From JALOAT01 sp041677345 (lineage in GTDB: Bacteria > Pseudomonadota > Gammaproteobacteria > Thiohalomonadales > Thiohalomonadaceae): a stretch of 56,688 nucleotides of DNA. Of the stretch, positions 26,603 to 35,008 are shown piece by piece. The stretch's first letter is position 1, and the number at the start of each line of letters is the position of its first letter. Under the pieces are notes generated by a model. The model worked only from the letters and a program-made list of their open reading frames with translations. It was not told the origin of the DNA and made no database searches. The translations under genes and the position numbers were made by a program. Location: contig JBAYQE010000008.1 in NCBI GenBank assembly GCA_041677345.1, forward strand, positions 1 through 56,688. Direction: 5' to 3'.

Positions 26603-28267
26603 TCAGGCCGCGCGGGCGTGGCGCACTGCGCGATTGAGGGCCGCGAGCACGGCACGCAGGGGCGCACTCATGGTATCGCAATCGCGCGCCGCGCCGGCTA
26701 CCCGGCAGCCAGCCACGTTCAGCAACACATAGGCGACGGCCTCGGCGTCACTGCCCTCGCCAATGGCGTGCTCGGCATAGTCCACCACGCTCACGCGCTC
26801 TCCGCTGTGGCATGTCCAGGCGTTGACGAAGGCCTCCATGGCGCCGGCACCCTCACCCTGCACGCGGTATTCGTGGGCTGCCTCGCGCAAGCTCGCCTCG
26901 ATGACTTCACGCCCACCGGCGCGTTCGAGTCGGTAACCGGCAAGGGCAACGGGATTGTCAGCCATGAAATGGTCCTGAAATAACGCCAGCAGGGCCGCGC
27001 TGTCCACCTCGCCGCCGCGCGCCTCACTCTCGCGCTGCACCACCCGTGCGAATTCCACCTGCATCCAGCGCGGCAATGAAAGCCCGTGGTCCCGCTCCAG
27101 CACGAAGGCCATGCCGCCCTTGCCCGACTGGCTGTTGATGCGGATGACCTCCTGGTAGTCACGGCCGAGGTCGCGCGGGTCGATGGGCAGATAGGCCACT
27201 TGCCAGGCCTCGTCCGGCCGCTGACGCGCGAGGCACTTGCGGATGGCGTCCTGATGACTGCCCGAGAAGGCCGTGTAGACCAGCTCGCCGATCCACGGAT
27301 GGCGCGGATGCACGGCGATGCCGGTGCAAGCGGTAACCACGCCGATGATCTCGTCAGGGCGCGAGAGGTCGAGCTGGGGGTCCACCCCCTGGCTGTAGAG
27401 GTTCATGGCCAAGGTAAGGATGTCCATGTTGCCCGTGCGCTCGCCGTTGCCGAGCAGGGTACCCTCCACGCGATCGGCACCGGCGAGCAAGGCCATCTCC
27501 GCCGCCGCCACGGCGCCGCCGCGGTCGTTGTGGGTGTGCACGGAGATCACCACCGCATCGCGACGGGAGATGTGGGTGGCGAAGTATTCCACCTGATCGG
27601 CGAACACGTTGGGCGTGGTCGATTCCACCGTTGCCGGGAGATTGATGATGGCCGGGTGCTCGGGGGTGGGCTGCCACACGTCCAGCACGGCCTCGCACAC
27701 GGCCACGGCGTAGTCCATCTCGGTGCCGGTGAAGCTCTCGGGCGAGTACTGGAACACCCATTCCGTTTCCGGGTGGCGCTCGGCCTCACGCCTGAGCCAC
27801 TCTGCACCGCGCACCGCGATGGCGGTGATGCCCTCCCGATCGAGGCCGAACACGCGCTCGCGCTGCACCGTCGAGGTGGAGTTGTACACGTGCACGATGG
27901 CACGGCGCACGCCGCGCAAGGCCTCGAAGGTGCGCACGATGAGGTCCTCGCGGGCCTGCACCAACACCTGCACGGTCACGTCCGTCGGAATGCGGTCGTT
28001 TTCGATGAGCCAGCGCACGAAGTCGTAGTCGGGCTGGCTCGCGGCCGGGAAGCCCACCTCGATCTCCTTGATGCCGATGCCCACGAGCACGTCCCACAGG
28101 CGACGCTTCTGCTCCACGCTCATGGGCTCCAGCAGGGCCTGGTTGCCGTCGCGCAGGTCCACGCTGGCCCAACGGGGGGCCTGCGTGATGGTGCGGTCGG
28201 GCCACTGGCGCCCGGCGAGCGGCACCCGGGGTGCGGGGCTGTATTTGCGGTGGTCGAAGCGTTGCAT
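26603..28267 (-). CDS. leuA: 2-isopropylmalate synthase
   Basis: First enzyme of leucine synthesis, joining acetyl-CoA and 2-oxoisovalerate. The 554-residue protein matches the long Pseudomonas-type LeuA. Visible are SVDLRDGNQALLEPM (catalytic Arg-Asp pair), EVGFPAASQPDYDF, the metal site HTHNDRGGA and GNGERTGN, and a C-terminal regulatory domain that normally binds leucine (about 430-554). The ATG at 28267 is preceded by AGGAG at ideal spacing and is preferred over an upstream ATG at 28297. It is divergent from an Lrp-type regulator, and the spacer holds overlapping hairpins. Confidence 0.95.
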   Translation of the reverse strand: MQRFDHRKYSPAPRVPLAGRQWPDRTITQAPRWASVDLRDGNQALLEPMSVEQKRRLWDVLVGIGIKEIEVGFPAASQPDYDFVRWLIENDRIPTDVTVQVLVQAREDLIVRTFEALRGVRRAIVHVYNSTSTVQRERVFGLDREGITAIAVRGAEWLRREAERHPETEWVFQYSPESFTGTEMDYAVAVCEAVLDVWQPTPEHPAIINLPATVESTTPNVFADQVEYFATHISRRDAVVISVHTHNDRGGAVAAAEMALLAGADRVEGTLLGNGERTGNMDILTLAMNLYSQGVDPQLDLSRPDEIIGVVTACTGIAVHPRHPWIGELVYTAFSGSHQDAIRKCLARQRPDEAWQVAYLPIDPRDLGRDYQEVIRINSQSGKGGMAFVLERDHGLSLPRWMQVEFARVVQRESEARGGEVDSAALLALFQDHFMADNPVALAGYRLERAGGREVIEASLREAAHEYRVQGEGAGAMEAFVNAWTCHSGERVSVVDYAEHAIGEGSDAEAVAYVLLNVAGCRVAGAARDCDTMSAPLRAVLAALNRAVRHARAA

Positions 28268-28323
28268 GGGTTCTCCTGGCGTTTTCTTCTTGCTCATGCG
28301 TCTACTCGGGCGCTCCCGCCGGG

Positions 28324-28376
28324 GGTGATGGCGGTATCCATCACCGCCTTCGTGGGGCGGTGACCCGGCGGTCACC
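28324..28376 (-). promoter_or_regulatory. Chain of mutually exclusive hairpins upstream of leuA
   Basis: Three perfect stems share bases. On the leuA transcript they come in the order 28359-28376 (GGTGAC/GTCACC), 28341-28363 (TCACCGCC/GGCGGTGA) and 28324-28345 (GGTGATGG/CCATCACC). The middle one excludes both others, which is the logic of an attenuator. There is no U-run after the last stem and no Leu-rich leader peptide, so classic attenuation is not shown. The short GGTGA/TCACC words could also be protein-binding half-sites. Confidence 0.4.
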
Positions 28377-28539
28377 TCGTGGGCGTCCGCCCATGGGCGG
28401 GGACAGGGACAGATTACGGCAGCAGGCGCGGCAGTTGCTTGCGTTCTGATGCTGTTGCGAGAGATGGCCGGCCATGATATTGCGTATCCGACGCGTATCG
28501 CGACATACTCTGCTCAAACGCATTCCCCTCGGAGATTCC

Positions 28540-29001
28540 ATGACCCTCGATCGCTACGACCGGCAGATCCTGCAGGTCCTGCAACAGGACGGCCGCATCA
28601 GCAACCAGGACCTCGCCGACCGCATCGGCCTGTCACCCTCACCCTGCCTGCGCCGGGTGCGCGCGCTGGAGGAGGCGGGCATTATCGCGGGCTACCGTGC
28701 GCTGGTGGACGCACGCCGGCTGGGGTTGTCGCTGATGGCGTTGATCCACATCGCCATGGACCGCCACACCCCCGAACGCTTCGCGCGATTCGAGGCACAG
28801 GTGGAGGCCATGCCGGAGGTACTCGAATGCCTGCTGGTCACCGGCCAGGATGCCGATTACCAGCTCAAGGTCCTGGTGCAGGACATGGATGCCTTCCAGG
28901 CCCTCCTGCTCGGCAAGATCACCCGCATCGAAGGTGTGACCGGCGTGCACTCCAGCTTCGTCCTGCGCCGGGTGGTGGAACGCACGTCCGTGCCGGTTTG
29001 A
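28540..29001 (+). CDS. Lrp/AsnC family transcriptional regulator
   Basis: 153-residue regulator with an N-terminal helix-turn-helix (LDRYDRQILQVLQQDGRIS through LSPSPCLRRVRALEEAGII, about 3-45) and a C-terminal RAM effector domain (about 70-145, VLECLLVTGQDADYQLKVLVQDM). Members sense amino acids and wrap DNA as octamers. The ATG at 28540 gives the usual length. It is divergent from leuA with 272 bases between, so control of leuA by this protein is plausible but inferred. The CGIATG-like diagnostic region is VTGVHSSFVLRRVV. Confidence 0.92.
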   Translation: MTLDRYDRQILQVLQQDGRISNQDLADRIGLSPSPCLRRVRALEEAGIIAGYRALVDARRLGLSLMALIHIAMDRHTPERFARFEAQVEAMPEVLECLLVTGQDADYQLKVLVQDMDAFQALLLGKITRIEGVTGVHSSFVLRRVVERTSVPV

Positions 29002-29008
29002 AGAAGAT

Positions 29009-29127
29009 CAAGGACGGAGACTACGGACAAAAACGAAGGCTATTGGCGATCCGGTGCGAGTCACGGGCCGGCCGGAGCGTTTTCCGTCCTGGAGAAAGAA
29101 TCTTCTCCGCGGCCTCCGTGGTTCCTT
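29009..29127. repeat. Degenerate inverted-repeat element, CACGGAGG type
   Basis: The spacer between the convergent regulator gene and the hypothetical gene at 29136 has a left segment with AAGGACGGAGACTACGGA and a right segment near 29101-29127 whose complement reads CACGGAGGCCGCGGAGAAGA. The two arms match only partly. Size and position agree with the better-preserved element at 25149-25277. Confidence 0.4.
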
Positions 29128-29135
29128 CTTCTCGT

Positions 29136-29768
29136 TCAGCCAATGCTCAGATCGACGCCGGTTTCGTCGGTGTGACGCCGGGCGGCGACCAGGCGGCGGC
29201 CACGGGAGGTGAGGCCGAAGTTCTGGTCCACGATGCCGTCGCTGTAGAGGTCCGAGAGGTACTCCCAGGGCGTGCCCCGGCCCGGTGCGGCGGTGTAGGC
29301 GGTGAGGGCGTCCTTGGCCTCGTCGGGGGCATCGAACACCTCCGCGAAACGGGCGCCCTCCACGTGCAGTGCGCGGATCACGCGGTCACCGAAGCGCACC
29401 GAGGCGGACACGCGCCGCACGGGTTTTCCCTCCACCTCCAGGGTATAACCGCCGCCCGGGTCCGGGGCCACTTCCACCGTACGCCCGCCCTGGTCGCGGC
29501 CACGGAACAAGGGCGGAGGCGACAGCAGCATCCCTTCAGGTGCCGGGCCGAAGTGGTGGAAATGATCACGCCAGGCATCGCGATCCTTCTGGTCCGGGAT
29601 CCAGCGCTCCACCGCCTTGTCGAAGGCCTGCTCCAGCTCACGCATCACGCGCGTATGGCGGCGGTTTCGGGAGCTCACCGGCCCCTTCTGCTTGTTTTCC
29701 TGTTTGTAGTGATGGTAGCGATGGGCCAATTGCCTGAGGACGTCGCCAAGGTCTATGGGCGTGCTCAT
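29136..29768 (-). CDS. Hypothetical protein, 210 residues
   Basis: Soluble protein I cannot assign. The start MSTPIDLGDVLRQLAHRYH is followed by a basic helical region (about 15-60, YKQENKQKGPVSSRNRRHTR), a Trp/His-rich stretch DAWRDHFHHFGPAPEG, a beta-rich middle (TVEVAPDPGGGYTLEVEGK), and a tail with FGLTSRGRRLVAARRH. It has no signal peptide or membrane segment. Codon use looks like that of neighbouring genes, which supports coding. It converges on the Lrp-type regulator and diverges from the broken cyclase gene. Confidence 0.65.
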   Translation of the reverse strand: MSTPIDLGDVLRQLAHRYHHYKQENKQKGPVSSRNRRHTRVMRELEQAFDKAVERWIPDQKDRDAWRDHFHHFGPAPEGMLLSPPPLFRGRDQGGRTVEVAPDPGGGYTLEVEGKPVRRVSASVRFGDRVIRALHVEGARFAEVFDAPDEAKDALTAYTAAPGRGTPWEYLSDLYSDGIVDQNFGLTSRGRRLVAARRHTDETGVDLSIG

Positions 29769-30241
29769 GTATGCTCTCCTGCCTCAAGGTCGCGGAAACA
29801 GGTCGTCCGGGGCACAGCGGTCCGGAGGCGCTGGGCGCGGCCGGACCACGCGCACGAATGAATGCCGAATCATCCCGACGGCAGGTGGTTACGGATGCAC
29901 GGAGGACCCCGGTACATGCCCCCGCGCAACCCGCTCCTGATGGGAGTTTAGGACCACAACCGCCTGTGTATCCGTCACGATTCCGGGTATCCGGCATGCA
30001 CGGAAACGCACTTTCCCCGCCTTGTAGCCACAGTGCACGCTTGCAGCCGGTACCACGAAGATCTCGTGGCGGCTCGGCTTCCACGTCACACGCACGACAG
30101 GGGCTCGATGGACGCACAGGGCAAACGCGACCTGCTTCTCAGTCAAGTGCATGGGCTGGTCGGGAAGACGGCATACCCGGCTACAATCGCCGACGGATTC
30201 GCCCCTTCGAGGAAGACGCTACGGAAACCCTCTGCGCCCCG
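29769..30241. other. Gene-poor stretch upstream of the broken cyclase gene
   Basis: 473 bases without a supported gene. Several short open frames on both strands have no recognisable content. A TACAAT near 30181 could be a -10 box but no matching -35 is present. The real 5' end of the pseudogene may extend into this stretch. Confidence 0.4.
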
Positions 30242-31856
30242 GTGGTTCTGTACGAAAACGACCGGCACACGGTGTACTGGCTGGGCATCTATGAGCCCAC
30301 GGCCTTCCGCTGCAATAGCTATCTGGTGCGTAGCGGTGATACCGGTGTGCTGATCGACCCCGGCGGTGCGCGCCGCACTGGAGGCCGTCATGCCATCGAG
30401 GCACTCACGGGCATGGTGCTGTGCCATCAGGACCCGGACGTAGCGGCTTCCATGTGCGACTGGCTGGCGCTCAATCCCGCGCTCACGGTGTTCACCACCC
30501 CTCGCACACACGTGCTGCTGTCTGCCTACGGCAGCAGCGACTATCAGCTGCACGATGTGGAAGCAAAGCCGGTGTTCGTTTTTCCCACGGGCCACCGGCT
30601 GCATTTCATCGGCGCGCCCTTCCTGCATTTCCCGGGCGCCTTCACCACCTTCGATGCCGCCTCCGGCTTTCTGTTTTCCGGCGACATCTGGGCCGCGCCC
30701 GCCTTCGACTGGCGGTTGTAGGTGGGCTCCTTCGAAGAGCACGCACCGCAGATGGACTTGTTTCACATGGAATACATGCCCTGTAATCACGCCATGCGCG
30801 GCTTTGTGCGACGTATCGAGCACCTGCCCATCAACGCCATGCTGCCCCAGCACGGCAGCGCCACCAAACACCAGCTGGAGGCAAGCAACGCCCAGCTCTT
30901 GACGATCTACCGGGTGGCCTCGGCCATCAACCAGACCATCGATCTGCAGGAACTCTTCGAGCGCATCATGCAAGCCATGGAGGCTGCGCTGGAGGCGTCG
31001 CAGGGGCGCCCCATGGGCATCTTCCTGGTGGACGGAGAGCGCATGCGTCTGGCTGCCCATCGCGGCGGCAGCGCGGAGTTCATCGAGGCGCACATGGACA
31101 TGCGCGTGGGCGACTGACTGTGCGGCCGCGCTGCCGCCGGCGGTGATGTGCTGTGCAGCGACATGTGCTGCGAGGATGATCGCCACACCATCCGCTACAC
31201 CTCCATGGAAAAACACGGCCATGTGATCGCGCCGCTCATGGCCAAGGGCAAGGCGGTGGGGGTTTTCTACTACTACGTGCCTTGCGGCCTGCGCCCGCAG
31301 CCGGGCCAGCGCGATACCTTCGTGGAGATCGGCCAGCAGCTCGGCCTGGCCATCGAGAACGCACGCCTGTACGAAGAGACGCGGCAGCTCTCGTTGCACG
31401 ACACCCTTACCGGCCTCGGACCGGCGCCTGATGGAACTGGTGCTGGAGCGCGACCTGCCCAACGTGCACCGCTACGGCCGTGCATTGTCGGTGGTGATGC
31501 TCGATGTGGATCACTTCAAGTGCTTCAATGACGAATACGGCCATCCGGCCGGTGATCGACTGCTGGCTGAGCTCGGCGCCATCGTGCGCCGTGAGTCCCG
31601 GGAGAATGACCTGCCGTCGCGCTACGGCGGCGAGGAATTTCTCGTCATCCTGCCCGAAACGGACGCGCGCGGTGCCGCCCGTTTCGCCGAACGCCTGCGC
31701 GTGGCGGTGGCAGCCAGCACCCGCGTCACCATCAGCCTGGGCGTGGCCCAGGCCAGTCACACGCGCAGCGATCGCCTGAGCCTCACGCAGGCCGCGGACG
31801 AGGCGCTGTACCAGGCCAAGGCCGACGGACGCAACCGCGTAGTGGTCGCGAGCTGA
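30242..31856 (+). pseudogene. Broken diguanylate cyclase: metallo-beta-lactamase-like (ODP) - GAF - GGDEF
   Basis: Remnant of one multidomain protein. Part 1 has an oxygen-sensing diiron-type fold (FRCNSYLVRSGDTGVLIDPG, LCHQDPDVAAS, and GFLFSGDIW). An in-frame TAG at 30719-30721 interrupts it; the same frame continues with SFEEHAPQMDLFHMEYMPC and a GAF-like domain. A second in-frame stop, TGA at 31115-31117, sits where family members usually have glycine (RVGD-stop-LCGRAAAGG). Near 31420 the frame is lost in the DTLTGL-NRRLMEL segment, as if two bases were deleted. The last part (31431-31856) is an otherwise intact GGDEF domain with RYGGEEF and DVDHFKCFNDEYGH. As read, no full-length enzyme can be made. 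The start is uncertain; a GTG at 30242 is the nearest plausible codon. Confidence 0.8.
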
Positions 31857-31940
31857 GCCTGCCAACCACCATCGCCTGCATCGGGAACGGCGCCCGGTGC
31901 GCCACCCTCGTCTGGACGGATGCCTCCGTGCGCACGCACC

Positions 31941-33284
31941 TTACCGCTCACGGAATGCGCGCGCGAACTGGTCCGTCAACGGCCGCAGCAGGTATGACAG
32001 GGCGCTGCGCTCCTCGGTGGTGATGAACACTTCCACCGGCATGCCGGGCACCAGCTTCCCTCCCAGCTTTTGTTCCTCGCCGGGCATCAAGCCGAGCTCG
32101 GCGCGGTAATACCTCTCGCCCGTCTCCGGATCGCGCGTGGTGGCGGGGGCCACCTGCAAGACGCGGCCTTCGAGCTCGGGCGTGGTGCGCTGATTGAAGC
32201 TGGTGAAACGTAACCGCGCATGCTGGGCCGTTGTCACCTGCTCGATGTGCGCCGGCGGCAACTGTACCGCCACCTTGAGCCGCGCCTGTGCCGGCACGAT
32301 GGTGGCCAACACCTCGGCCGGCGTGATCACGCCACCGATGGTGTGCACGTTCAACTCGTTGATGGTCCCGGTGATGGGGGCTCGGAGGTCGGTGCGCGAC
32401 AGCCGGTCCTCGATGGCCATGCGCCGGTCCTGCAGTTCCGAATGACGCGTCTCCACCTCGGCCAGTTCACGCTGTGCCTCGTTGCGCGCACCCTCGTCCA
32501 GGTCCAGGATGCGCGATTCCAGCTCGCTGATACGTGTGTGCGCGCGGGCGATGTCGGCCTGGATGGCGGCATGCTCACCGCGCAGACGCGCACGCTCGCG
32601 CTCGGCGGCGTAAACGCGCGCGGCGACATCCAGGCCGCGCGCGACCACGTCGCGGGACTTGGCGTATTCCTGTTCCACCAGCGCGACCTCCTCCGCCTTG
32701 GAGGCGAGTTGCGCCTCCAGCCCCACGATCTCCTTGCGGATCTGACTCACCTGCAGTCGCAGCTGGCGCTTCTGGCCCTCGCGTAGGGCACGATTGCCCT
32801 CGAACAACCGCATCTCGCCAGTGACAGCAACCGGGTCGGCAGCATCGAGCCCGGCGGGAAAGGTGATGGCCTCGCGCCCGTCGCGCTCAGCCAGCAGGCG
32901 TGCGCGCCGAGCCGCCAGTTCGTGGATCTGCGAGGTCACGATGGAAAGCTCCGCGCGGGTCTGGGCATCGTCGAGGCGGATGAGCAACTGGCCCGCTTGC
33001 ACCGCCTCACCCTCGCGGACCGCGATCTCGCCCACGATACCGCCGTCGCGGTGCTGCACGGCCTTGAGGTTCTGATCGACCACGACCGCGCCCGGAGCGA
33101 TGACCGCACCCGCCAGGTCCGCAGTCACGGCCCAGCCGCCGAGACCGGCAAGCAGCAGCAGCGCAAGCATCACGCCGGTGAGCACCAGGTTGCGCAGGGT
33201 GAAAGGCTCACCGGTGGTCGCCCTGGGGCCATTCACCATGATAGGTGCGGGATGGCCGACACCGCTGCCGCCTGCCGTGATCAC
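31941..33284 (-). CDS. Type I secretion membrane fusion protein (HlyD/PrtE family)
   Basis: 447-residue periplasmic adaptor that links the ABC exporter to a TolC-like channel. It has one N-terminal membrane helix (about 30-55, LVLTGVMLALLLLAGLGGWAV), lipoyl half motifs (QHRDGGIVGEIAVREGEAVQAG and LRAPITGTINELNVHTIGG), a long coiled coil (about 115-295), and a C-terminal beta domain ending GMPVEVFITTEERSALSYLL, close to the PrtE/AprE signature. It starts with GTG inside the ABC gene's stop (GTGA overlap), the last gene of the peroxidase secretion operon. No outer-membrane gene follows. Confidence 0.93.
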   Translation of the reverse strand: MITAGGSGVGHPAPIMVNGPRATTGEPFTLRNLVLTGVMLALLLLAGLGGWAVTADLAGAVIAPGAVVVDQNLKAVQHRDGGIVGEIAVREGEAVQAGQLLIRLDDAQTRAELSIVTSQIHELAARRARLLAERDGREAITFPAGLDAADPVAVTGEMRLFEGNRALREGQKRQLRLQVSQIRKEIVGLEAQLASKAEEVALVEQEYAKSRDVVARGLDVAARVYAAERERARLRGEHAAIQADIARAHTRISELESRILDLDEGARNEAQRELAEVETRHSELQDRRMAIEDRLSRTDLRAPITGTINELNVHTIGGVITPAEVLATIVPAQARLKVAVQLPPAHIEQVTTAQHARLRFTSFNQRTTPELEGRVLQVAPATTRDPETGERYYRAELGLMPGEEQKLGGKLVPGMPVEVFITTEERSALSYLLRPLTDQFARAFRER

Positions 33285-35005
33285 GAGGCGCTCCCGGCAA
33301 CCGGGCGCGGCGGCGGCGCCGCGCGTCCTGGGACGAGAACATCGCCACGCGGCCCGAAGGCTGCGAGCCTGCCCTCTTGCACCACGGCCAGATAGTCCAT
33401 CACGGCAAGCACACTGGTGCGGTGCGTGATCACCACCACCATGCCGCCGCGCGCGCGTATCGCGTGAATGGCCTCGGCCAGCGCCGCTTCACCTTCCCGG
33501 TCCAGATTCGCGTTGGGCTCGTCCAGGACGACCAGGAACGGCTTGCCGTAGAGCGCGCGCGCCAGACCGATGCGCTGGCGCTGGCCCGCCGAGAGCGCGC
33601 CTCCCTGCGGACCGACCCGTGTCTGATAGCTCTCGGGCAGGCGCACGATCATGTCGTGCACGCCGGCGGCGCGCGCCGCCTCGATGATGGCCTCGGCCTG
33701 CGGCGCCGGATCATGGCGCGAGATGTTCTCTGCAATGGTGGCGTCGGTGAGTGACGCATCCTGCGGCAGATAGCCGATGTGACGGCCCAGTTGTTCCTCA
33801 TCCCATTGATCGAGCGCCGCACCGTCGAGCCGGATGCTGCCGCGCAGCGTGGGCCACACACCGGTGAGCACGCGCGCCAGCGTCGTCTTGCCGCTGCCGC
33901 TCGGTCCGACGACACCCAGCGCCTGGCCAGCCTGCAGGGTGAAGCCCACGTCCGCGAGCAGGATGCGACCGGAGGCCGGTGCAGCCACGGTGACATGCTC
34001 CACGCCCAGGTGCTGCCGTGGTGCCGGCAATGGCAGGCGCGGTGCTGCCGTGTTCGCCGCCGCCACGGTCTCGCGCACACGCTGCCAGGCGCAGCGCGCC
34101 TGCACCATCGACTTCCAGTTCCCAATGGCCAGGTCGATGGGTGCAAGCGCGCGCGCGGAAGCCACCGAGGCGGCGATGATGGCACCGGCTGACAGTTCGC
34201 CCGCGATGACCAGCCAGGCGCCCAGGCCGAGGATGGAAGACTGCAGCGTCATGCGCAGCACACGTGCCACGGCACCGAGTCCGCCGCCGGCGGCGCTGCT
34301 GCGCGCCTGGAGCAAGAGGTGGCGATCATTGGCTGCGCCAAACCGTTCCACGGCACGTCGGGTCATGCCCATGGCGCTGAGCATCTCGGCGTTGCGCACG
34401 TTACCTTCGGCGAGGGCATCACGCGCCAGGGCCGCCTGCTGCGCCGCACCGCTGAGGGGACGGGTCACACGCTCAGAGGCGACGGCAAGCAGCGCCAGGA
34501 ATGCGGCACCGCCCAAGGTCACGAGGCCGAGCAGCGGGTGCAGCAGGTAGACGAAGCCGAGGAATACCGGCACCCAGGGGAGATCGAACAGCGCCAGCGG
34601 GCCAGGACTGCCGAGGAAGGCACGCACCCGATCCACGTCGCGCCCGCGCTCCAGTAACTCGGCGCTGGAGTGACCCAGGCGCGGCAGCGTCAATGCCACG
34701 CGATGGGCCAGAGGCGCCGCGCGCCAGTCCAGCCGCGCCCCTACGCGTACCAGCACCTGCGCGCGGATCACATCAAACAGGCCCTGGAACAGGTAAAGCA
34801 TGAGGGCAAGCAGCGATAGCGCCAGCAGGGTTTCCATACTGCCGCTGGTAAGTACGCGGTCGTAGACCTGCAGCATGTAGAAGGCACCCGTGAGTGCGAG
34901 CAGGTTGACGAGGCCGGACACCGCGCACAGGAATGCGGTGATGCCGCGCCATTTTCCTACCAGGCTGGCCAGGCTCATGGGTTTGCTGGCTTGCTGTGTG
35001 CGCAT
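33281..35005 (-). CDS. Type I secretion ABC exporter (PrtD family)
   Basis: 574-residue fusion of a six-helix membrane domain (about 20-300) and an ATPase (about 330-560), with no N-terminal peptidase-like domain, so it belongs to the PrtD/AprD type. Walker A is VGPSGSGKTTLARVL, the signature LSAGQRQRIGLARALYG and Walker B LVVLDEPNANLD. It energises export of the RTX peroxidase encoded 3 bases upstream. Its ATG at 35005 follows the peroxidase stop within the same operon. Confidence 0.94.
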   Translation of the reverse strand: MRTQQASKPMSLASLVGKWRGITAFLCAVSGLVNLLALTGAFYMLQVYDRVLTSGSMETLLALSLLALMLYLFQGLFDVIRAQVLVRVGARLDWRAAPLAHRVALTLPRLGHSSAELLERGRDVDRVRAFLGSPGPLALFDLPWVPVFLGFVYLLHPLLGLVTLGGAAFLALLAVASERVTRPLSGAAQQAALARDALAEGNVRNAEMLSAMGMTRRAVERFGAANDRHLLLQARSSAAGGGLGAVARVLRMTLQSSILGLGAWLVIAGELSAGAIIAASVASARALAPIDLAIGNWKSMVQARCAWQRVRETVAAANTAAPRLPLPAPRQHLGVEHVTVAAPASGRILLADVGFTLQAGQALGVVGPSGSGKTTLARVLTGVWPTLRGSIRLDGAALDQWDEEQLGRHIGYLPQDASLTDATIAENISRHDPAPQAEAIIEAARAAGVHDMIVRLPESYQTRVGPQGGALSAGQRQRIGLARALYGKPFLVVLDEPNANLDREGEAALAEAIHAIRARGGMVVVITHRTSVLAVMDYLAVVQEGRLAAFGPRGDVLVPGRAAPPPRPVAGSAS

Positions 35006-35008
35006 GGG

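Noticed and set aside
28341..28541. Possible leader peptide before leuA
   Set aside because: The frame has only a few scattered leucine codons and no ribosome site; it does not look like an attenuation leader.
30105..30160. ACGCACAGGGCAAAC string resembling the start of a c-di-GMP-I riboswitch
   Set aside because: The later conserved ACGCAAAGCC part and the closing helices are not present.
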